Assembly (NCBI GenBank): GCA_028682845.1
Contig: JAJRAT010000025.1
Coordinates: forward strand, 1-17,421
DNA from: Methanothrix sp.
GTDB lineage: Archaea; Halobacteriota; Methanosarcinia; Methanotrichales; Methanotrichaceae
Length of the DNA: 17,421 bases
Direction: 5' to 3'
The notes below the pieces were generated by a model that saw only the letters and a list, made by a program, of their open reading frames with translations, had not been told where the DNA came from and searched no databases. The position numbers and the translations under genes are program-made. Positions within the stretch are counted from its first letter, which is position 1, and every line of letters begins with the position of its first letter. Positions 6,625 to 13,167 of the stretch are shown piece by piece.

Positions 6625-8211
6625 TTACTTTCCAAGGTTCTTATATTTGCTGGTGCTGCTTACCTGTATTTCCAGCGCATCGGCAAAGGTTTTGGTAACC
6701 TCTCCGGTTGCGGCCACTATATCGACGCTGTAGACTCCGGCGGCAACATTGGCATTCCAGATTCCGGCAAATTGGTCACCTGTGACACGCTTCATAATGA
6801 CGCTGGAAACCTGGGCCCCGGCCTCGCTCTTGATCACCGCCGAGACCTTGAAGCCGCTGTCGGCAGAGCTTTTCTGGGTTTGGCCCTTGGAACCTATCTG
6901 GACCACGCCGTTCGTATCGCTGAGGTCGGCATATCCCTGAGGCGATCCGAATCCGCAGGTGGCGCACCCTTTAACCGTCAGCACGGTCTCATTTCCCGTC
7001 TTGGTGGGAGCAGCGCTGATCGCATCGGTATTGGTATTCTTTTTTTCCTCCTCAAAGATGGCGGTAATTTGTACCACATCGCCTGTATTCGCCGGGTTTG
7101 GAGACGCTTTTACTTCATGAAGATCAAAACCAAGTTTTGGCTGGCTCGCCTGCCAGTCCTGCCAGGAGTATATTCTGGCATCGTATCCCATGCGGTCGAG
7201 CACGAACCAGACCATAGAAGCCTTGACGCCGGTATTGGTGTAGATCACGACCGGCCTGTCTTTGCTCAAGGAAGAGAAGAGATCTGCCAGTCCCGCCTCA
7301 TCTTTGATCTTCTTGCCGCTGAGAACCGAGTCATAGGGAATATTCACGGCTCCCGGGATTGCTCCGGCATTAAATTCCTCCGCCGTTCTGGCATCAACGA
7401 TCTGCGCCTCGCCGCTTTGCACATACTCATAAGTTGCCATGAGATTGGATTTTACCGTGGCGTTGTAGGTTGTTTTGGGGAGCTGCTGGGGCTCGGCGAC
7501 GGTGGGCTCTTTTGCCGCCACCCAATCATCGATGCCGCCGTCGAGCATCTTGACATTGTTGTGGCCGAGGTACTTCATCATCCAATAAACGTATGTGGCT
7601 GCAGACGGCCCGCCGCCGCAGGGCTGGCATTCGCCGTAAATGAGCACGTTATCGTTCTCGGATATTCCCACGTCACCCAGCACCAGGGCCATCTCGGAGA
7701 CCGGCTTCAGCGCGCCGCCCTCTTTGAGAAATTTGGTGTAGGGAATGTTGACGGAACCCGGAATGTACTCCGTGGAGTTGGGGCTGATATCCAGAATGAT
7801 TCCGAAGCTTTCGACCTGATCAAGAGGAACCAGAACTGCTGCAAAACCTTCGCTCCTCTCAGGCGACGCGGCCTTATCGGCAATGGTTTTCTGAGCGTTT
7901 TCAGCAGCGGTCTTCTGGGTTTCGCTTGCCGCCTCTGCCGTCTCTACCGATGCGGTCGATTCACTGCTCTTGGTATTCAGGCTGGCCGCATTCTGGCGCG
8001 ATACTTTCGGATTTACGAGCCCGCCGGTAGTACTGAGCGTAGGGGCTGCACTGGTTGTATTTCCGCTCATGAATGCCGCCCATTCGTTGTTCAGAACCTC
8101 CTGCTGATTGCCCGATGAGCAGGCCGCACATTCTGCACTTGCGCTAGAGGTCGCAGCTATGGCCACTGCGATTAATAGCAATATGCTGCTAACCGTTTTA
8201 ATCATTCTCAT
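6625..8211 (-). CDS. Exported double rhodanese with three CxxC motifs
   Basis: A 528-residue protein with a signal peptide (1-26), an Ala/Ser/Thr/Glu-rich spacer (about 45-120), two rhodanese domains (about 124-232 and 255-355) and a C-terminal Ig-like module (about 363-520). Domain 1 has the family segments LDISPNSTEYIPGSVNIPY and LDGGIDDW, but its active-site loop reads GECQPCGGGPSA with Cys195 and Cys198. Domain 2 keeps IVDARTAEEFNAGAIPGAVN, yet its loop is YTNTGVKAS, with Thr325 where the catalytic Cys is expected. All six cysteines fall in three CxxC pairs: 28/31, 195/198 and 416/419. The last pair sits in an insertion inside the Ig-like module. The ATG has GAGGAG five bases upstream. 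The gene lies 82 bases after rhodanese 2 and 14 before the protease. Probable role is extracytoplasmic sulfur transfer or thiol redox; donor and acceptor are unknown. Confidence 0.85.
   Translation of the reverse strand: MRMIKTVSSILLLIAVAIAATSSASAECAACSSGNQQEVLNNEWAAFMSGNTTSAAPTLSTTGGLVNPKVSRQNAASLNTKSSESTASVETAEAASETQKTAAENAQKTIADKAASPERSEGFAAVLVPLDQVESFGIILDISPNSTEYIPGSVNIPYTKFLKEGGALKPVSEMALVLGDVGISENDNVLIYGECQPCGGGPSAATYVYWMMKYLGHNNVKMLDGGIDDWVAAKEPTVAEPQQLPKTTYNATVKSNLMATYEYVQSGEAQIVDARTAEEFNAGAIPGAVNIPYDSVLSGKKIKDEAGLADLFSSLSKDRPVVIYTNTGVKASMVWFVLDRMGYDARIYSWQDWQASQPKLGFDLHEVKASPNPANTGDVVQITAIFEEEKKNTNTDAISAAPTKTGNETVLTVKGCATCGFGSPQGYADLSDTNGVVQIGSKGQTQKSSADSGFKVSAVIKSEAGAQVSSVIMKRVTGDQFAGIWNANVAAGVYSVDIVAATGEVTKTFADALEIQVSSTSKYKNLGK
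7847..7863 (-). repeat. REP-like motif encoding SPERSEG
   Basis: The minus-strand sequence CCTGAGAGGAGCGAAGG encodes part of the ASPERSEG peptide (residues 115-122) at the edge of the spacer in rhodanese 1. This peptide and DNA pattern resemble dispersed repetitive elements that intrude into coding linkers in various genomes. One copy is seen here, so dispersal is an inference. Confidence 0.3.
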
Positions 8212-8253
8212 GAATTCTCCTCAAAGGTTTGTTTTGCAGAGATTGAATTCTCC
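8211..8253 (-). promoter_or_regulatory. Duplicated SD-like motif before rhodanese 1
   Basis: The ten bases GGAGAATTCA occur twice on the minus strand, at 8253-8244 and 8220-8211. The second copy is part of the SD and start codon of rhodanese 1. The first is followed by no nearby start codon in a usable frame. An A/T-rich block (TTAATATTT, about 8270-8280) further upstream could be an internal promoter. Confidence 0.4.
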
Positions 8254-8293
8254 AAGCACTGATTTCTTCAAATATTAATTTTCTCAAGACCGC

Positions 8294-9496
8294 TCACGTT
8301 GCTGTTTCATTTTCCTGGGAGCTTCGCATCCTTTCGTTATACACCCAATCCTCATAGGAATATAGTTTGGCATCATAGCCTAAAAGCTCCAGCGCAAACC
8401 AGGCAACCGATCCTTTGGTAGGCTGCGCTGTGAAGACTGCAACGGGTCGATTCTTGTCAAGGACCGCAAAGACCCTTTGCAGCTTTGCCTCATCTGCTAT
8501 TTTGCCGTCGCTTATGATGCTGCTGTATGGGATATTGATTGCCCCCGGAATCGTGCCCGCCCCGAATTCCTGAACGGATCTGGCATCCACAATCTGCGCC
8601 GCGCCGCTCTTGACCCAGTCGTAAGTGGCGATGAATCCGTCCGTGAAAACTGCGGTATAGTTTGTGGGCGGCCTCGTGATAGTATCGTTATCGGTGTCTT
8701 TGCCAGCCGCAATCCAATCCTGCACCGTACCGTCCAGCACCCGAACATTCTCGTGTCCCAGACACTTCATCATCCAGTAGACGAGCGTGGCCGGGGCGGG
8801 GCCGCCGCCGCAGGGCATGCACTCGCCGTAGATCACGACATGGTCATCTGGCGAAATTCCTGCGTTCCCAAGGGTCTGGCATATATCGTTCATCGACAAC
8901 AAGTTTCCGCTATGCAGGAATTGCACATAGGATACCGCCGTTGAGTTTTTAATATGCACTGTCGCATTCTCGCTGATATCCAGCAGAACGTCGCTGCTTG
9001 AGACCTCACCGATCGACGATAGCATCCTTCCGGCAGTCTCGCTCCTGGCTGCGGTCAGGTTTCGGGTTGAAGATTCTTCCAGGTTCCGGCTAACGTTTGC
9101 GGACTCGTTTGCAGAATTCTTTTTGAAATTGCTTTCTAAATCGTTTTCGGACTTATTTGAAGCATCTGCCGTTGTGCCTGTCGTCTCTTGCCAGTCTTCA
9201 GTCTCGGTTATTTCGGCACTCTTTTTGGCAACGCTGTTGCCGCGGTTATTCTTATTATCTTCAAAGATGCCCGCGGTCTGATTCCATTCGGATGCCCTGG
9301 AGCTTTGTGCGCTGCTGTAGGATTCAATTGTCGAATAGACCAGCTTCGTGCTTCCCATCTGGTCGAATGCCCTTTCGCCCGACCAGGTTGAGTCGTCGGA
9401 ACATATGCTCAGGCCGCATATGCCCATGATGATCAGCAGTACTGATACAGCCGATGCTATTGATCCCACTCCCGTCGAATATCCAGCAAATGCCAT
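8294..9496 (-). CDS. Membrane-anchored double rhodanese paralog
   Basis: A 400-residue paralog of the next gene. An N-terminal hydrophobic segment (about 11-32, with Cys27 and Cys32) is a signal anchor or lipoprotein-like leader. A polar, Asn/Ser/Glu-rich spacer (about 50-160) with many N-glycosylation sequons follows, then two rhodanese domains (about 165-263 and 284-387). Domain 1 has VVIYGECMPCGGGPAPA with Cys226 and Cys229, and VYWMMKCLGHENVRVLDG, almost the same as the neighbour. Domain 2 keeps IVDARSVQEFGAGTIPGAIN but has VAVFTAQPTKGS in place of a Cys loop, so it should lack classical sulfurtransferase chemistry. Unlike its neighbour it has no C-terminal Ig-like module. The ATG is preceded by AGGA seven bases upstream. 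It follows the NosD-like gene by 36 bases. Function is inferred as extracytoplasmic sulfane-sulfur or disulfide handling. Confidence 0.82.
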   Translation of the reverse strand: MAFAGYSTGVGSIASAVSVLLIIMGICGLSICSDDSTWSGERAFDQMGSTKLVYSTIESYSSAQSSRASEWNQTAGIFEDNKNNRGNSVAKKSAEITETEDWQETTGTTADASNKSENDLESNFKKNSANESANVSRNLEESSTRNLTAARSETAGRMLSSIGEVSSSDVLLDISENATVHIKNSTAVSYVQFLHSGNLLSMNDICQTLGNAGISPDDHVVIYGECMPCGGGPAPATLVYWMMKCLGHENVRVLDGTVQDWIAAGKDTDNDTITRPPTNYTAVFTDGFIATYDWVKSGAAQIVDARSVQEFGAGTIPGAINIPYSSIISDGKIADEAKLQRVFAVLDKNRPVAVFTAQPTKGSVAWFALELLGYDAKLYSYEDWVYNERMRSSQENETAT

Positions 9497-9532
9497 TATA
9501 TCTTCCTATTGATTTGCTTTGTGAAACGATCT

Positions 9533-10969
9533 TTACGAAGAGAAGCCTCCTCTTGAACCGACCGTCACCACTCCTAACGACTCTTGCAGCTCGAATCCTC
9601 GCGCATTTTTGGCCGTCAGGATTATCTCGTATTTTCCGGGGTCGAGGAGGGCGGTGGAGAAGCTGCCCTGATAGTAGTCTCCCGACTGGACAAGTCTGGC
9701 ATAGCCTTCCGCTTCCTTTCCCGAATGGTAGGCGCGAGCTGTAACTTGAGATAGAGTGTACCTGGATTGCAGCTTTGCTTTTATGGAAATGCTGTCACCC
9801 ACTCGAAGGCTCGTCGGGAACATGCTCTTTTCGATGATACTGATCTCCTTGACCTGATTGCCCATGATGGGATATTCGTCCTTGGACGAGTCGCTTATCA
9901 CATAGGACTGGTCGCCGATTCCGTCCTTTCCCGCAGCATCCTGTCCAACTCCTTGCATCTCATCCTTTCCCTGGTAGTCGCTCCAGAGGTTTCCGCCTTT
10001 GGGATAGGGTGCATACCATGAATTTTGGCCCCTGTTCTCGGCCTGAACCGAATTGTCGGAGATGCGGTTGCCATAGAACTTGTTGCCGCTCGATTCCACG
10101 AATATGCCGGTCTGACTGCCGGAGATATTGTTGTAGATAATTATATTCTTATCGGAGTTGCTCTGGATTTGCAGCCCGTAGCGACCGTTATCGAATATCC
10201 GGTTTCCGTCGATAGTATTTTGACCCGATTCCATGAAGGTTATGCCTGCCACTACGTTGTTTTGCACTGTGTTGTTGCGGATGATGTTGCCCGTGCAACC
10301 GAGGCGCAGGTCCAGCCCGGAGTTGGTGTTCTTCGACATGTCGTTGAACTCAATCAGATTGTTGGCGCAGTCCGTGAACATGTACAGGCCGTACATATTT
10401 GCCTGCAAAACGTTGCCCCGGATGGTGTTGTTGCTGCATGATGGGAATAAATTGATGCCGTAAGCGCCGTTGCCGTAAGCTGAATTGTTCGCGATGAGGT
10501 TGTCGTTGGAGTTGGAGAGGTAAATTCCATACCAGCCCTCGCCCACGATCCCATTGTAGCTGGCATTGTTTCCCGTGACCGTATTGCCGTCGGAGTAGAG
10601 AAGGGCTATGCCCGGCTGGGTGCAGTATAGGACGGTGTTGTCGGCAATAAGACATCCAGTGACGCTGTTGAGCTTTATTCCGTAAAAGCCGTCCCGGACC
10701 AGGAAGCTGCGAATCTCTACGTTGTCGGCCTCTACGGCAACGCAAGCCTCTCTGCTATCCGCTCGGATGGTGGAGCCGTTGCCAACCAGTTTTATGCTCT
10801 TTTCAATGGATACCTTATCGTAGACTCCCGGTGCAACCAGCAGAGTGTCGCCGGGGGAAGCTGCATTGATTGCAGCCTGCAAGTTCGAACTCACCTGTAT
10901 CGTGGCACCGTCTGCGGCGGCGGCTGTCAGCAGCACCAGACAGGCAATGCAAAAGGCCATAATTCTCAA
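9533..10969 (-). CDS. NosD-like secreted right-handed beta-helix protein
   Basis: Exported parallel beta-helix protein of the NosD/CASH (carbohydrate-binding and sugar hydrolase) type, 478 residues from the start chosen here. A signal peptide (1-20, ending near AAAADGA) precedes a pectate-lyase-like entry, VSSNLQAAINAASPGDTLLV. About eight helical coils follow (about 70-310), with repeats such as YGIYLSNSNDNLIANN and YGINLFPSCSNNTIRGN. The C-terminal ~100 residues (about 371-471) form an Ig-like module with MFPTSLRVGDSISIKAKL. I place the start at TTG 10969, giving an Arg before the hydrophobic core; GGTGG lies about four bases upstream. ATG 10960 is nearly as good. An ATG at 11101 would add 44 residues unlike an exported N-terminus. 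It is first in the minus-strand cluster. Such proteins bind or cleave polysaccharide, or act as surface scaffolds; the ligand is unknown. Confidence 0.85.
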   Translation of the reverse strand: MRIMAFCIACLVLLTAAAADGATIQVSSNLQAAINAASPGDTLLVAPGVYDKVSIEKSIKLVGNGSTIRADSREACVAVEADNVEIRSFLVRDGFYGIKLNSVTGCLIADNTVLYCTQPGIALLYSDGNTVTGNNASYNGIVGEGWYGIYLSNSNDNLIANNSAYGNGAYGINLFPSCSNNTIRGNVLQANMYGLYMFTDCANNLIEFNDMSKNTNSGLDLRLGCTGNIIRNNTVQNNVVAGITFMESGQNTIDGNRIFDNGRYGLQIQSNSDKNIIIYNNISGSQTGIFVESSGNKFYGNRISDNSVQAENRGQNSWYAPYPKGGNLWSDYQGKDEMQGVGQDAAGKDGIGDQSYVISDSSKDEYPIMGNQVKEISIIEKSMFPTSLRVGDSISIKAKLQSRYTLSQVTARAYHSGKEAEGYARLVQSGDYYQGSFSTALLDPGKYEIILTAKNARGFELQESLGVVTVGSRGGFSS

Positions 10970-11190
10970 GCGACCACCAGGATCAAGAGCAGTCGCGATG
11001 TTAATAAAGCTAACGTATATCATTATTCTGCATAGTCGATGCTGGACAATCCCCGGATAACACGGTCCCGGCAACGTATTCTCTCCGAGGGTGAGCGTCA
11101 TCCCGGTACCAGGAATTGCTTATATTAGTCATATATGAACGTAAGTCTTTTTATTATCCGAGAGTAGTATTTCATTGGAGGATTTGACCA
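10970..11190. promoter_or_regulatory. Divergent promoter region with 10-bp palindrome
   Basis: This 221-bp gap separates the NosD-like gene (minus) from the DNRLRE gene (plus). On the minus strand CTAATATAAG (about 11119-11128) is a TATA candidate with a start near 11097, giving a leader of about 130 nt. On the plus strand CATATATGAAC or TTTTTATTA (about 11148-11156) could serve the DNRLRE gene. TCATATATGA (11129-11138) is a perfect palindrome between the two candidates and could be an operator. Confidence 0.4.
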
Positions 11191-11760
11191 ATGAGATATT
11201 TGTATGCAATTACCGGATTATTGCTGCTGCTTGCGGCAACTGCCGCAGCGGGCAGCTTCAAGGCAAATATGGATGTTGATATCTATGTAGATGCGAATAA
11301 CGCCAGCGAGAACTTTGCCGACAGCGACACCCTTTGGGCGATTTCTGAGGACGGCAAGTCCGCAAAGGAGGTTTACCTGAGCTTTGTAAATCTCTTCGGC
11401 TCGCAGAGTGTCTTCAAGCCCGAGCAGCTCAAGTCCGCTACCCTGACACTGGATGTCTCCAAGGTAGAGAATCCCGGCGAGATCAAGGCATATTTGGTGC
11501 ACGGTGCGACGCTGGGCACGGCAACCTGGAGCGACAAACCAGAGTACAGCAGCAATGTATCCGCCTCGGTCGATGTGGAGAAGGAAGGAAGCTACACGAT
11601 TGATGTCACACCTCTGATCAAGAAGGCTGTGGAAATCTGCACGGAAGGATGCCCATACTCCATCGCCCTGGTAGCTCAGGACGGCGCGTCGGTAGGCATC
11701 ACCTCTGCCAAGGCTTCCGCCGAGAAGAAGCCGGTCCTGGAATACGAGAATTCCGACTAG
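11191..11760 (+). CDS. Secreted DNRLRE/CBM96-like domain protein
   Basis: A 189-residue exported protein. The signal peptide is about 1-20 (MRYLYAITGLLLLLAATAAA). The rest matches the DNRLRE pattern: DIYVDANNASENFADSDTLW, an EVYLSFVNLF strand, LKSATLTLDV, GTATWSDKPEYSS and SYTIDVTPLIKKAV, ending in a final beta strand near KPVLEYENSD. In other methanogens such domains occur in large surface or disaggregatase-type proteins; here it stands alone. Two cysteines (in EICTEGCPYS, near 150-154) could form a disulfide. GGAGGAT at 11177-11183 lies seven bases before the ATG and fixes the start. It diverges from the NosD-like gene. Probable role is cell-surface or carbohydrate binding; no catalytic motif is seen. 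Confidence 0.72.
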   Translation: MRYLYAITGLLLLLAATAAAGSFKANMDVDIYVDANNASENFADSDTLWAISEDGKSAKEVYLSFVNLFGSQSVFKPEQLKSATLTLDVSKVENPGEIKAYLVHGATLGTATWSDKPEYSSNVSASVDVEKEGSYTIDVTPLIKKAVEICTEGCPYSIALVAQDGASVGITSAKASAEKKPVLEYENSD

Positions 11761-11802
11761 ATCTCGGATAGCAAAATTTAATAAAATAAAATAGATAGCT
11801 AA

Positions 11803-11814
11803 TCCCGATCGGGA
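11803..11814. promoter_or_regulatory. 12-bp perfect palindrome
   Basis: TCCCGATCGGGA is a perfect 12-bp palindrome in the 176-bp gap between the DNRLRE gene and the thioredoxin-CcdA gene. It lies about 90 bp upstream of the probable TATA box, so it could be a repressor or activator site. It also follows the DNRLRE stop by 43 bases and could be part of a 3' end. Confidence 0.35.
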
Positions 11815-11902
11815 AAACAGCGAGACTATGGCGGATTGGGCGGCAGGAAGGCTGCGCATAAATCCAATTCCATAAGTCCCGCCGTTCACCCGTGTTTAGT
11901 TT

Positions 11903-11913
11903 TCTTTTTATAC
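11903..11913 (+). promoter_or_regulatory. Putative TATA box of thioredoxin-CcdA gene (leaderless)
   Basis: TCTTTTTATAC is centred about 27 bp before the ATG at 11937, which has no SD. The spacing fits a leaderless transcript and supports ATG 11937 over the in-frame GTG at 11892, which also lacks an SD. Confidence 0.45.
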
Positions 11914-11936
11914 CACTTCCATCATTGAAGTGGCTG

Positions 11937-13100
11937 ATGCGCCAAGGCAGATCTTATGCGGTTCCCATTGTGCTCTTATTTCTTTTGGGGCTCTATCTGC
12001 TGTTCTTGAATGGCGGCGCGTCGGCTGCCGGCGGAGTATCCGACAAGAACGCCGTCGAGGTCATCATCATTGAGACGCCGGGATGCACAAAATGCGCCGC
12101 GATGGAGAGAACGCTCGGGCAGATCAACGAGGACGTTCCTCTAAACATAACCAAGTATTACTATTACACGGATGAAGGCCACCGCCTCATCAAAGAGCGG
12201 AATGCCAAGGACGTTCCTGCAGCCATCATCGGGTCTCATGTGATCAACTACAAGGATTACAATGGAGACAATGCCAGGCTTGAGCGCCTGGTTCGAGAGG
12301 CTCTGGCGGACAATACCACCGTTGAGAATGCCTCTATCTCCCTGCCCGGCAATAGAAGTGCAAATAGTTCAAACCTGAGCGACATTGAAAACGGTCCGGC
12401 TCCGGCTCTGAACTTGCAGGAGTTCTCTCTTTACACGGTCTCTGCGGTCCTGGGGGCGGGGCTGGTGGCGGGCTTCAACCCCTGCCTGCTCGGCATCCTG
12501 GTCTTTCTGGCGGCGTCGGTGCTCTCCTCATCGGGCCGCAAGCGCGAGCTGGTGATGATGGTGGTGTTCTTCTCACTTGGCATCTTCACCATGTATTTCC
12601 TCTTCGGCCTGGGTATGCAAAGGTTGTTGCAGGCGGATGCAGTGGCCGGGATCTTCCGATATGTCCTGACCGCATTTCTCTTGATCGCGGGTCTCTCTCA
12701 AGTCTTGGATGCGGTTCGTCTGAACCGGGGAAAACCCTCGCTCTTCCGCACGGACTGGGCTCTCAAGTATTTCCGGGCCGGTGTGGACAAGGGCCGTCTC
12801 AGTTCCTACTTCCTGCTGGGGGCGCTCTTCTCCCTGGTCAAGGCTCCGTGCGTTGGTGCCATCTACCTCGCGATCCTGGACCTTCTCTCCACCCAGAGCT
12901 ACCTGGCAGGTGTAGCATACCTGTTCTTCTTCAACCTGGGAGTCATTCTGCCCATCATAGTCCTGGGCGGCTTCATGGCCCTGGGGATGAGTCCTGAGCA
13001 GGTGGACGCATTCCGCAAGGACCACCGGGTGGGCATGAGGCTGGCCACGGGCCTGGCCTTGATCGCGCTCGCGCCGCTCATCTACTGGCAGTGGATCTAG
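11937..13100 (+). CDS. Thioredoxin-CcdA fusion, DsbD-like thiol reductant carrier
   Basis: A 387-residue membrane protein joining an extracytoplasmic thioredoxin-like domain to a CcdA-type electron conduit. An N-terminal anchor (about 8-25) is followed by the thioredoxin-like part (about 38-125) with PGCTKC (Cys50, Cys53) and the cis-Pro segment KDVPAAIIG (Pro94). A linker (about 126-155) leads to six or so membrane helices. The two conserved CcdA cysteines are in AGFNPCLLG (Cys183) and LVKAPCVGA (Cys305). CcdA/DsbD proteins carry electrons from cytosolic thioredoxin to thiols outside the membrane, for disulfide reduction or cytochrome c maturation. Domain order is thioredoxin first, then CcdA, unlike bacterial DsbD with its C-terminal thioredoxin domain. 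Start chosen at ATG 11937; GTG 11892 would add 15 residues. Partners are not visible, but two exported Cys-pair rhodaneses lie nearby. Confidence 0.87.
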   Translation: MRQGRSYAVPIVLLFLLGLYLLFLNGGASAAGGVSDKNAVEVIIIETPGCTKCAAMERTLGQINEDVPLNITKYYYYTDEGHRLIKERNAKDVPAAIIGSHVINYKDYNGDNARLERLVREALADNTTVENASISLPGNRSANSSNLSDIENGPAPALNLQEFSLYTVSAVLGAGLVAGFNPCLLGILVFLAASVLSSSGRKRELVMMVVFFSLGIFTMYFLFGLGMQRLLQADAVAGIFRYVLTAFLLIAGLSQVLDAVRLNRGKPSLFRTDWALKYFRAGVDKGRLSSYFLLGALFSLVKAPCVGAIYLAILDLLSTQSYLAGVAYLFFFNLGVILPIIVLGGFMALGMSPEQVDAFRKDHRVGMRLATGLALIALAPLIYWQWI

Positions 13101-13140
13101 GCCGCATAAATCATTGTGGAGAAAGGATTAATAGAGAGAT

Positions 13141-13165
13141 GTTTCACCTATTTCTGAGGTGTAAC
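13141..13165 (+). promoter_or_regulatory. Hairpin covering the SD of fae-hps
   Basis: GTTTCACCT (13141-13149) pairs with AGGTGTAAC (13157-13165): eight of nine positions match, around a 7-base loop. The right arm contains almost all of the SD GAGGTG (13156-13161), which lies six bases before the TTG start. In the folded RNA ribosome binding would be blocked. A TATA-like CATAAATC near 13105-13112 would start an mRNA at about 13134, just before the hairpin. Confidence 0.55.
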
Positions 13166-13167
13166 TA

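Noticed and set aside
6595..8118. A 507-codon open frame on the plus strand, antisense to rhodanese 1
   Set aside because: It lies wholly opposite a gene with clear domains, SD and signal peptide. Its translation has no recognisable domain and looks like a by-product of the base composition.
6625..9496. Heme c attachment sites in the rhodaneses
   Set aside because: None of the CxxC pairs is followed by His.
9533..11101. ATG at 11101 as the start of the NosD-like gene
   Set aside because: It would put 44 residues with no export character ahead of a good signal peptide; a start at 10969 or 10960 fits better.
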